A stretch of DNA of 64,000 nucleotides from an uncultured Bacteroidales bacterium (GTDB lineage: Bacteria > Bacteroidota > Bacteroidia > Bacteroidales > P3). The notes below the pieces were generated by a model. That model did no database searches and had not been told where the DNA came from. It saw nothing but the letters and a program-made list of their open reading frames with translations. This document shows positions 26,989 through 34,853 of this stretch, in pieces (the first letter of the stretch is position 1; each line of letters starts with the position of its first letter). The position numbers were made by a program, and so were the translations under genes. The stretch spans positions 1 to 64,000 of the forward strand of contig ONLW01000005.1 in NCBI GenBank assembly GCA_900318835.1. The letters run 5' to 3'.

Positions 26989-27356
26989 ACTTTTTCAAAG
27001 AATTTCGCGGTGTCGATAATAAAACGCTCGTGAGAGCCTTCACCGATGGGACCGCATTCGTCGAAGGCTTTCACTTTGAACACCAACCTTCGGCGGTCGA
27101 CATCCACCAGCTCGCTCTCGCACCACACACGCATGCCGATAGGCGTTGCGGAGGTATGCACCACGTTGACCAGCGTGCCCACGGTGCCCTGCCCTTCGTC
27201 GAGGTAAGGCAGCACGCTCTCGTTGCAGGTCTGTTCAATCAGCGATATCATCATCGGTGTGGCAAACACCTCCACCAGTCCGCTTCCCACGCGGGCGGCG
27301 CTCATCTCGGAGGTAACCGTCTGCTCCAGACGGCCTTTGATTCCTGTTTGTATCAT
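26973..27356 (-). CDS. FlK-like hot-dog thioesterase
   Basis: The 127-residue protein has a hot-dog fold with the features of the FlK/YbgC-like thioesterase family: TPMMISLIEQTC, GTVVNV-like segment GTLVNVVHTSATPIG and the final HERFIID. It probably cleaves acyl-CoA thioesters; the substrate is unknown. I chose ATG at 27356 (MIQTGIKG), since the longer frame starting at 27413 would run through a tandem repeat of promoter-region type. Confidence 0.85.
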   Translation of the reverse strand: MIQTGIKGRLEQTVTSEMSAARVGSGLVEVFATPMMISLIEQTCNESVLPYLDEGQGTVGTLVNVVHTSATPIGMRVWCESELVDVDRRRLVFKVKAFDECGPIGEGSHERFIIDTAKFFEKVKAKM

Positions 27357-27361
27357 AGTAA

Positions 27362-27397
27362 AATTTAATGTAAAGTTTACTGTAACATTTATTGTAA
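27362..27397. repeat. Three tandem 12-bp units upstream of the thioesterase gene
   Basis: AATTTAATGTAA, AGTTTACTGTAA and CATTTATTGTAA follow one another without a gap, directly before the minus-strand ATG. They could be an operator or another product of the short-repeat process seen across the window. Confidence 0.75.
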
Positions 27398-27551
27398 CAC
27401 AGATATAATCCAATACCCTTTTTTATCGGATCCAACCCTTCTAATTACCTTTATGGCAGACATATAGGAAATATCTCTATGGATTGAATCAGACGGAAAA
27501 GCTGCTCGGTATCAGCAACATCGGTTGCGCGTTTTTTTCCATCGGCAGCAA

Positions 27552-27638
27552 TTACATCTTACTTCTTACATCTTCCATCCTACATCTTATTAGTATCCAA
27601 AAACCGAAAATGTGTCACCTGATATCCACTCACTATTG
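27552..27638. repeat. TTACATC-type array plus direct repeat A
   Basis: 27552-27590 is a run of degenerate TTACATCTT-like units. From 27581 to 27638 the sequence repeats at 29074-29131 with only a few differences. Together the two copies bracket the ATPase gene. No gene is supported in 27420-27643. Confidence 0.8.
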
Positions 27639-27643
27639 TTTTT

Positions 27644-28870
27644 TTACTGTAGCATCCAATCTATTACATTAAGTTTGCGGATGCCATCGTATACGGGGTT
27701 GAAATCCATGTCCGTTGTCAAAAGGTATTTGGGATTGGAGTCTTTTATGGCTTTGAGCGAAGCAAGCTCTCTTTCTAAGGTGTCTGGATTCTCTGTGGTC
27801 CACGCCACTTGATAGTAGGAAGTATATCCGCTGTTGTCAATGACGACAAAATCAACTTCAAGGTTGTTTCGTTTGCCAATGAAAACATCTTTGTTGCGTC
27901 TTATCAATTCAAGATATACCATATTCTCCAACCAATGTGAACGATCCTTCAATATGCCTTTTTTCAGGCGAACTTTGGCAAAGCAAGGGTCAACGACATA
28001 ATATTTGTTTAATGTTTGCAGCAAGCCTTTTCCTTTTATCTCAAATCGAGGAACCTTGTAAATTAGGTATGCGTCGCACATAGCATCCAAATATTTGGCG
28101 ACAGTTTGTTTGTCAACCACCGTACCATTGGAACGCAGGGTGTCAGATATTGAGCGTGGCGACACATAGGAACCCACGGAGTCAAATATATAATCAAGAA
28201 TCATGTTGAAGTCGTGTTTGTTTGTAATACCCAAGCGTTGGAAGATGTCTTTCTCTACAATCGTTTTCAGAATACTGTCGGCAAATAGATCGGCTTGCTT
28301 TTCGCCAACTTGTAACTGTTTAATGTATTCAGGGACACCCCCGTAATGTATAAAATTCGCCAAAATATCGATTTTTGATAAGTTTGGCGATTTTAATATG
28401 ATAAAATTGTAGTATTCTGAAAATTGCAGTGGGAGTAAATTAATTTCAACATAGCGTCCCGTGAGCAATGTCGCCAACTCGCCGGAAAGCATATAGGCAT
28501 TGGAACCTGTAATGTAAACGTCCACATTAGGTTTGATATAAATGCTGTCAACAAGGCGTTGGAACTCTTTGATGTTTTGAACCTCATCCAAGAAAATGTA
28601 GTTGGGTTTATCTTCAACCAATCGTTCCTTTATATGAGTGTGAATTTGGTAAATATCTCCTATTGCCAGTGTGTCGAGGTCTTCAAAATTGTAGAACTGA
28701 ATTTGTTCTTGCTGTACACCATTGTTGATGAGTTCATCGGCGAACATCATCAGCAAAGTCGATTTACCGCAGCGCCGCACTCCAGAAATGACCTTGATAA
28801 TATTCTGGTCTCTCAAGTTTCGCAGCAGTTGCATGTATTGCTTGCGTTCTATGAGGTCTTGTTTAGACAT
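27644..28870 (-). CDS. AAA ATPase with DUF4143 domain
   Basis: The 408-residue protein has an AAA_14 domain with Walker A SGVRRCGKST and Walker B YIFLDEVQNI, a winged-helix segment, and a C-terminal DUF4143 domain ending in a PD-(D/E)xK-like core. In that core VDFVV is followed by YQVAW, so the usual E-x-K is lost and nuclease activity is doubtful. These proteins are common in accessory regions; their role is not settled. ATG at 28870 (MSKQDLIER) is preferred over the in-frame ATG at 28891. A related ATPase lies at 42179-43315. Confidence 0.88.
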   Translation of the reverse strand: MSKQDLIERKQYMQLLRNLRDQNIIKVISGVRRCGKSTLLMMFADELINNGVQQEQIQFYNFEDLDTLAIGDIYQIHTHIKERLVEDKPNYIFLDEVQNIKEFQRLVDSIYIKPNVDVYITGSNAYMLSGELATLLTGRYVEINLLPLQFSEYYNFIILKSPNLSKIDILANFIHYGGVPEYIKQLQVGEKQADLFADSILKTIVEKDIFQRLGITNKHDFNMILDYIFDSVGSYVSPRSISDTLRSNGTVVDKQTVAKYLDAMCDAYLIYKVPRFEIKGKGLLQTLNKYYVVDPCFAKVRLKKGILKDRSHWLENMVYLELIRRNKDVFIGKRNNLEVDFVVIDNSGYTSYYQVAWTTENPDTLERELASLKAIKDSNPKYLLTTDMDFNPVYDGIRKLNVIDWMLQ

Positions 28871-29337
28871 ATTTTGTTTTATTTTTTGCAAAGTTACTCA
28901 AATCATTTCACATATTAGCTCTTCCATATTACATCTTCCATCATACTTATTCGCTAAATTTATTTGATTCATCGGTGCTGACTCGCACAATCTTATTTGA
29001 TTCATCGGAGCTCGCGACCTTGCCTCATCAAGCTCGGCAGCCAAAGCACGGTTCATCACCCTTTCAGGGGTCTTACATCTTATCAGTATCCAAAAACCGA
29101 AAATGTGTCACCTGATATTCCCTTACTATTGGTGTGGGACAGAGGCCTTCCCCTGCTTCTCCTTAAAAAACGAACTGCCCATTCTACGACAAAACATGTT
29201 CTAAAACATCATTATTCTGTACACATTTACAAACAGGCTCAATTCCATACAATTGAGGCTGTTCGTATATCCCGTTGCTCTCATGAGGTTCTTCGGAATT
29301 GCCACACTCCTTTAAGATGAGAATCCGATTATACATA
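28871..29337. other. Repeat-rich spacer without a supported gene
   Basis: Contains a second TTACATC-like patch (28918-28945), two copies of TTATTTGATTCATCGG (28960-28975 and 28993-29008), and direct repeat B (29074-29131). I see no coding sequence with family resemblance and no clear terminator for the operon that ends at 29338. Confidence 0.7.
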
Positions 29338-29676
29338 TTATGAAGTTTTGTTGGGGTATCTATGGTTTGCTTCTTCTAAAAGGTTGGCAAACGCGGCATA
29401 ATCATCTTTAAATAACTTTATTATCTCACGAAACAGGTTGCTCACATGAGAGATGCCGTGAGCCCCATCTGTCATCAGAAACTCGATTGCTCCAAGCTGA
29501 AGAGTAATTCCATTGACATTTCTATAGGTTTCACTATCAACCAATCCTGAATATCTCAGTCTTTCTGAGATATTCAAGGCAACTTCTTTTCTTGATATCT
29601 TACCATTCGCAACTCTATTGTATCCATCAATCAATAGAGCAGCTTCGTATTTGTTCCATTTAGTATTCCTCATCAA
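29338..29676 (-). CDS. 112-residue protein, last gene of the dnd operon
   Basis: The product is mostly helical. Its pattern WNKYEAALLIDGY ... SRKEVA ... SERLR ... YRNVNGITLQL resembles a small N-terminal domain that I recall from DNA-related proteins of other bacteria, there fused to helicase or nuclease parts; here it stands alone. That resemblance is from memory only. It lies 8 nt after the methyltransferase-like gene on the same strand. Function unknown; a regulatory or DNA-contacting subunit is possible. Confidence 0.6.
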   Translation of the reverse strand: MMRNTKWNKYEAALLIDGYNRVANGKISRKEVALNISERLRYSGLVDSETYRNVNGITLQLGAIEFLMTDGAHGISHVSNLFREIIKLFKDDYAAFANLLEEANHRYPNKTS

Positions 29677-29684
29677 TCATTTTA

Positions 29685-30626
29685 TTAAAGTCTAACATCA
29701 TAATAATTGGGCATGTATTTGTAACACTTCTTATATTTTACAATGTCTGCTGCATTCATAATTTTTTTTTCTACAATGTTTTTTTCCTTCTCTTCTATAT
29801 TAAGGATTTGATTTAAATATAAGGCTTCTTTACGTGTAATATTGGGGATGTCTATTTCAAATGGAGTATCGGTATTCAGGTAATTAAAATCATTTACATA
29901 TAACTGATTTTCATCAAAATCCTTATTAATGATGATGCCCCCGCATGTGAACATTTTCGCACCTCCTCGTTCTTGATATTTAATATTATATAATGGTTTA
30001 TATTTTAGACTTATTTCACTAGTTTTATTTCGTTCATCAATAATCTTATGACAATACGAATTTATCATTCTTTTTATGGTTCTAGGAGCATTGACATCAG
30101 CACAACAATTCTTTTCAATGTCAAATGGAACTAAACCATTAAAAATACCCACAAACTCTTCATTTGTAAATGGTCGAGGTGTGTCGGCATTATCATTTTG
30201 AAGTTGACGGTTACATGACATAATATAAACACTACCGTGAGGTAATGAATTAAACAAAATATTAATGTCTGTAAATACATCCAAAGTCAGGGCACCATCA
30301 TAATCCAGCCATACAATACTCGGTTTTGTCAAGTCAAGTTTTAGTAACATTCTCGTTGATGGCCCATGTAATATTTTAATGCAGGAAAAAGGCTTGTTGA
30401 ACTCCAACTTTTCTGGAGTAAAACAATTTTCGATGCTATACATTAAATCAATGCCCAACTCTTTATGAAATAACTTAAAGTCGGTAAAAGCCAAACCTCC
30501 AAATCCGATATATTGATATACTTGCCTCGTATTGATTACAATTTGATACAACGATGCCAGCAATATTCTTCTTTCAACAAATTTGCATGGCCGAATTTCG
30601 TAATTTAACAGGCTAGGACTCCTCAT
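29685..30626 (-). CDS. Methyltransferase-like protein in the dnd operon
   Basis: The roughly 313-residue protein has YQYIGFGGLAFTDF (about 35-48), like a SAM-binding glycine loop, then MYSIEN as a second strand with an acidic end, and IVWLDYDGAL later, the order seen in Rossmann-type methyltransferases. The lower half is unfamiliar. I call it methyltransferase-like only by this pattern. I chose ATG at 30626 (MRSPSLLNYE); it overlaps the GHKL gene by 14 nt, so both are probably translated together. Confidence 0.55.
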   Translation of the reverse strand: MRSPSLLNYEIRPCKFVERRILLASLYQIVINTRQVYQYIGFGGLAFTDFKLFHKELGIDLMYSIENCFTPEKLEFNKPFSCIKILHGPSTRMLLKLDLTKPSIVWLDYDGALTLDVFTDINILFNSLPHGSVYIMSCNRQLQNDNADTPRPFTNEEFVGIFNGLVPFDIEKNCCADVNAPRTIKRMINSYCHKIIDERNKTSEISLKYKPLYNIKYQERGGAKMFTCGGIIINKDFDENQLYVNDFNYLNTDTPFEIDIPNITRKEALYLNQILNIEEKEKNIVEKKIMNAADIVKYKKCYKYMPNYYDVRL

Positions 30627-31968
30627 AATCAATATCCTCCATCCGTAAATAATACTCAAAAGAAAATTCACCTAATTCTTTATAACTTCTTGCCTCTGCA
30701 TGTATTTTTGCGGCATAGGCAACATTTTTATTTGCATCATATGCAATTCGAACTGTCTCTTTCTTCTGAGAAATTATATCCATATCTAATTCTGGTGCCT
30801 CAAACCGTTTTTCTACATGTTCTTGAAATACGATTGATTTCAATTCCATGGCTGATTTTCTCTCTTGGGTGTCACAAAGCATTTGCCTAAATTCATTTGC
30901 CCTGTCACCCATCTGTGGAATTTGTTTCAGGAAATCAAGAACACTTACCATGGCACTTTTCATCAATGGTAATATTGTTTTATACACTTCAGAAGTTGCA
31001 TCAATACCCTTTTTTGTTGTTGTTAAAGGTAAATTAAAGGTCTCTTCTGAATCTAAAAACAAGAGTCCTCTAAACATAACAAAATTAATATGCCATTTGG
31101 GGATTGGTGAAATTCCCCAACCAGTAATGTTGGATGTATCTGCCTCCATGACAAGCCGATTATTGCAATATATATACCAACCAGATTGTTTGGGGTCACC
31201 AATCTCTCCTAAACCTGCAATAATTCTATATTTTACATCACCCACATTCCCATCTGCATAATATGGTTTGGAGTTTTCAGAATAAAGTAGTTCGATTTTT
31301 TTTCCAATCAGGTGTCTACCATTCAAAGTAATACTAATGCCTTTAAGTAAACTAAAATTTAATAGTTTTTGAATATCTTCCGTCAAATCTATAAGAAAAT
31401 TGTTATCAGAAAACAAATCTTTAACCTCGTTATTCAAGTTTGACACTTTTATTATAGTGCCCGTGTGACCCAATGAATTGCCACTAATTATTTGATAATT
31501 AAAATTCCAATCGTCAATACTCGTTTTCACGCCATCATCATCTATTACTGTCTTTTTTTTCTTGCTCCATTCATCAACATCCACTTCAACCTTAAAATGT
31601 TCAGTAGCTGACTCTGATTCAACGACAAAGTTCTTCCCAATCTTAAAAAGAGAACGCTTCATACCAATTCCAAAACGTCCTACAGTATTGTTAACTTTGG
31701 GGGCTTCGTCAGGACGTCCAAATCTAAATGCATATTTCTGAGCAGTTTCTAGAGAGAAACCACCACAATTGTCACTTATTGAGAATTCGTCACTATTTAT
31801 CTTTAATTCTATATTCAACCCAGAATAATCATTCGGATTAATATTATTTGCTCCATCTATTGAATTATCAAGCAAATCAATTATTGCATCTTCTATCGAG
31901 ATATCTCTTGTAATCATCTCAATGAAGAATTTCTTTGTAGGATTGCCATCAATCGTATTATTATCCAT
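30613..31968 (-). CDS. GHKL (Hsp90/MORC-type) ATPase in the dnd operon
   Basis: The 451-residue protein has all three Bergerat-fold motifs: DLLDNSIDGA (31-40), ISDNCGGF (64-71) and GRFGIGMKRS (97-106). Such ATPases dimerise on ATP binding, as in MutL, Hsp90, topoisomerase VI and MORC. The C-terminal half is unassigned, with a helical end. It lies 17 nt after the 163-aa gene and overlaps the methyltransferase-like gene. By position it belongs to the phosphorothioation operon; DndFGH systems contain no such protein. Confidence 0.8.
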   Translation of the reverse strand: MDNNTIDGNPTKKFFIEMITRDISIEDAIIDLLDNSIDGANNINPNDYSGLNIELKINSDEFSISDNCGGFSLETAQKYAFRFGRPDEAPKVNNTVGRFGIGMKRSLFKIGKNFVVESESATEHFKVEVDVDEWSKKKKTVIDDDGVKTSIDDWNFNYQIISGNSLGHTGTIIKVSNLNNEVKDLFSDNNFLIDLTEDIQKLLNFSLLKGISITLNGRHLIGKKIELLYSENSKPYYADGNVGDVKYRIIAGLGEIGDPKQSGWYIYCNNRLVMEADTSNITGWGISPIPKWHINFVMFRGLLFLDSEETFNLPLTTTKKGIDATSEVYKTILPLMKSAMVSVLDFLKQIPQMGDRANEFRQMLCDTQERKSAMELKSIVFQEHVEKRFEAPELDMDIISQKKETVRIAYDANKNVAYAAKIHAEARSYKELGEFSFEYYLRMEDIDYEES

Positions 31969-31985
31969 ATTTCTCTTGTATTAAT

Positions 31986-32477
31986 TTAATTAAGTTCTCT
32001 CAATATTTCCACAAACACCGTAGGAGATGAAAACATAACACGTTCCTTCTCCCATTTCTCTGCCAAATACTCGAACCCACGATTAGCATAACCCTCAATT
32101 TCTTTTTCAAATGCCCTGAGAAACTTTGTTATGGTTTCCTCATTTGCATTCTCCAAGTCAATCCAATTGTAGCCAAAGTTTTCTGAACGATTTAGTATCA
32201 TCATAATGATATAATCGCGGATAGGCGTAGGCTTCCATTTAAACATAGGAGCAAACTCCGATGTCTTTTCCTGAGGTTCAAAATACTTGGGTTCCCCTAA
32301 GCGCAAACCAATGATACAGGCATACATAAATGTCTGATAATACGCACCAAACTGAGCAATATTACCTTTGCCAAGCTTTTCTTGCTTATTGGAAATCGTA
32401 TCAATCATTGAGCGATACTTGTCACTATAATTAGGACGCAAATCGTCAATCCTATTTTTAAATTGTGCACTATTCAT
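31986..32477 (-). CDS. 163-residue protein, possibly Dnd-associated
   Basis: The mostly helical protein has IAQFGAYYQTFMYACIIGLRLGE and, near the end, FEKEIEGYANRGFEYLAEK. The order (helix with A-x-x-x-G, variable middle, then F-E-x-Y-A-N-x-G-x-x-x-L) recalls the small 'Dnd system-associated' protein family, but I cannot confirm that without a profile search. It lies 12 nt after the Rad50-like gene and 17 nt before the GHKL gene. Confidence 0.6.
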   Translation of the reverse strand: MNSAQFKNRIDDLRPNYSDKYRSMIDTISNKQEKLGKGNIAQFGAYYQTFMYACIIGLRLGEPKYFEPQEKTSEFAPMFKWKPTPIRDYIIMMILNRSENFGYNWIDLENANEETITKFLRAFEKEIEGYANRGFEYLAEKWEKERVMFSSPTVFVEILRELN

Positions 32478-32489
32478 ACTGACAGTGAT

Positions 32490-34625
32490 TTATTCTGAAT
32501 AACACTTTTTCTTCGTAACGAGATTTGAGGCATCCGCCTTCGCCTCTGGATAATTCACGTAGAATGTACCTTTAATTTCACCATCTCTCATCTTTTTTGC
32601 AATGTCTTCCCCATGCTCATTGATAAGAAGCTGGGAGTTTGGTTCGCATAAGTCCTTAATCATAATGATGCTTTGACGGAACACATCCGGTGCAATATCA
32701 AAGAAATTGCGAATGAAGTTCCAACTGAATTCCGAGAATGGCGCATCGGAAATAAAGGGATAATCAAATCTCTTATTGCCGACTCTCGATGAAATAATTG
32801 ACATCACAATAGACAATTGTTTCATTCGCTGGAATCCGGTACCATTACCAAACAGTTCTTCGCCGTATGAGTTTGTCACGGAAACTTTTACCGTACCATC
32901 TTCCTGACGATCAAAATTTAGCGTACCACCTAAAGTTTGATTACCCTTTGTCAGCGCACCATACATTTCATTGGCAGATACCTGAAGGTTTGAGACGATA
33001 CCTTGGAAAATACGCTCTTTAGTAGAATTAAAGATAGATTCCACAATCTGCATATCTTCATAAAGCTGTTTGGCTTTTCTTATAGGGGTACTTTCTTGAC
33101 GCTTATCAAGCTCTCGATTTGCTTTTTCCAAGCCCTTCTGCCAAAGGTCTATCTTACCAGTATAACGCTGAATTTCTTCTTCTTTTTCCTGTAATAATCT
33201 TTTTGCCTGATTGTATCCTGAGAGAACACGGCGGTCATCATCTTCGGAGATGTCTTCAGAGCCAACAAGTGTCAATTCGTTTTCTTTTGCTTCAACAACT
33301 TTCTCCTGCTGTGTAATCTGGTCCTCTAAGTCCCAGATCTCTTCCATATAGTGATTGTAGTCGTCCGTAATATTTGGAATCGTTGTTTCGTATCGACCCG
33401 TAATCTTTTGAATATCACCATAGAACTGCATAAAAGAATCTGAAACACGCATAGGCTCTTTAGGACGTTCCATAACTTTCTTGATATGTAGCCAAGGGTC
33501 AGTTCCCTTCTTGGCTTCTCTGTTACAAACCTCACACCATTCGTGTTCAAGCATACGTTTTAAGGATGGCGCATCAGGTGAACCTTCTGGCAACATAATT
33601 TCTGGATTATGTTGTATTTCTATGGCAGCCAATTGCTTTGACAGAGAGATACGATAATCATCAAAATCTCCTGTCTCTCCTTCCAAACCAAAGAGTAACC
33701 AAGGACAGTTCTCATCAAATAATCTACTCGTGATAGAGAGTTCCTGTCGCTCTTTCTTACTCTTCAACCCGTCTAACTTTTTATATTCATCCTCGTACTC
33801 CTTCCTAAGCTGAATACGTTTTTTGCTGGAGAAGAATTCAGATTCATATTGTTGCTCCTTCTCTTTTGCCTGAACCGATTCCTTTCGAGCCAGGTCAATC
33901 TTTTCTGTTGCCTCTTGAATCCATTTCTCATAATTATCACGAGTTTGGCGCAGATTAATAATATCTGCGTCTGCATCCTTATTGCGTTTCTCTTCCTCCT
34001 GATAACTCTTCTTTGCCTGCTTAACAAGTTCGGCAGCAAGGTCACACATCTTTATCAGATTATTGATGTCGGCCAGAACATTAATGGTTTTTTCAAGTCC
34101 GTCAAGTGTTGACAAGTCAACGAGACGCTCCATGGATTCACCCTGAAGTAGAGAGTACTTCTCCATATCAGCAGGTATCAGGCAACGTATGGCTTCCTGC
34201 TTCTCCTCCTTATCCAGCAAGGGGAGGTCGCTATTTCCGACAGTCTTCATAACATCGGTCTTTGCCTGAAAATCCCAATCTTCATCTTGTTTTGAACAGT
34301 GTACACTCTTGGTGACTTTATAAGTTATCCCTTCGTTTTCAAAAACGATGCGAACTCCCATTTCCAAATCACTCTTTTCATAGCGTGCCTTGGCAGACAT
34401 CATCTTGAAATACGATTCTGAAACGGGATATATCTTTTTGACATCAGAGTCATAGACCTCATCACGCAGAATCCACAGGAAGCCATTATAGAACTTTGAC
34501 TTACCCATGTTATTATCCGCATTGATAATGTTCAAACCTTCGGTGAAGGTGTAAGTATTATCCTCGTAACTTCCATAATAGTTATAGAAGTTATTGAAGC
34601 TAATTGATTTAATAAGCGTTCCCAT
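32490..34625 (-). CDS. Rad50/SMC-like ATPase with CxxC hook
   Basis: The 711-residue protein starts with a P-loop NADNNMGKSKF (35-45), continues into long charged coiled coils (about 190-280 and 430-540), and has CEVC near residues 363-366 between the coils, placed like the Rad50 zinc hook. The C-terminal head holds a Walker B-like FISDAPFSE; the ABC signature (GNGTGFQRMKQL) is degenerate. It differs clearly from DndD, which is encoded separately in the same operon. Likely a DNA-tethering or gating ATPase of the effector module. Confidence 0.8.
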   Translation of the reverse strand: MGTLIKSISFNNFYNYYGSYEDNTYTFTEGLNIINADNNMGKSKFYNGFLWILRDEVYDSDVKKIYPVSESYFKMMSAKARYEKSDLEMGVRIVFENEGITYKVTKSVHCSKQDEDWDFQAKTDVMKTVGNSDLPLLDKEEKQEAIRCLIPADMEKYSLLQGESMERLVDLSTLDGLEKTINVLADINNLIKMCDLAAELVKQAKKSYQEEEKRNKDADADIINLRQTRDNYEKWIQEATEKIDLARKESVQAKEKEQQYESEFFSSKKRIQLRKEYEDEYKKLDGLKSKKERQELSITSRLFDENCPWLLFGLEGETGDFDDYRISLSKQLAAIEIQHNPEIMLPEGSPDAPSLKRMLEHEWCEVCNREAKKGTDPWLHIKKVMERPKEPMRVSDSFMQFYGDIQKITGRYETTIPNITDDYNHYMEEIWDLEDQITQQEKVVEAKENELTLVGSEDISEDDDRRVLSGYNQAKRLLQEKEEEIQRYTGKIDLWQKGLEKANRELDKRQESTPIRKAKQLYEDMQIVESIFNSTKERIFQGIVSNLQVSANEMYGALTKGNQTLGGTLNFDRQEDGTVKVSVTNSYGEELFGNGTGFQRMKQLSIVMSIISSRVGNKRFDYPFISDAPFSEFSWNFIRNFFDIAPDVFRQSIIMIKDLCEPNSQLLINEHGEDIAKKMRDGEIKGTFYVNYPEAKADASNLVTKKKCYSE

Positions 34626-34638
34626 AACCTTATTGATT

Positions 34639-34851
34639 TTACTCTGACACTTTCTTTAGAATGCCTTGAAATACAGTATTTGTCGCTTTATGGTTAGCGA
34701 CACCATTAATCACATCCTTGATGACTTCTATCATAGGATTATCAGAAACCTCCATATAGCTGGCTTTAGCAACATCTTCCTTGCTTATGCCCAAATGCGT
34801 CTGAAGTTCATCAGCCTTCATCAGCTCTTCAAATATCTTTTTTGGTTCCAT
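34639..34851 (-). CDS. 70-residue protein between helicase and Rad50-like genes
   Basis: A small, mostly helical protein (start MEPKKIFEEL) with no family that I recognise. It begins 2 nt after the helicase stop and ends 13 nt before the Rad50-like start. Its conserved-looking position suggests a small subunit or adaptor, which is inference only. Confidence 0.6.
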   Translation of the reverse strand: MEPKKIFEELMKADELQTHLGISKEDVAKASYMEVSDNPMIEVIKDVINGVANHKATNTVFQGILKKVSE

Positions 34852-34853
34852 AA

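Noticed and set aside
27484..27672. 62-aa open frame in the spacer before the ATPase gene
   Set aside because: It reads through the TTACATC repeats and has no family resemblance or promoter.
28997..29320. 107-aa open frame beyond the dnd operon
   Set aside because: It reads through direct repeat B and has no coherent domain; treated as spacer.
31986..32477. 163-aa protein as a second DndE
   Set aside because: It is longer, has a different helix pattern and shares no DndE motif; the true DndE is at 37622-38023.
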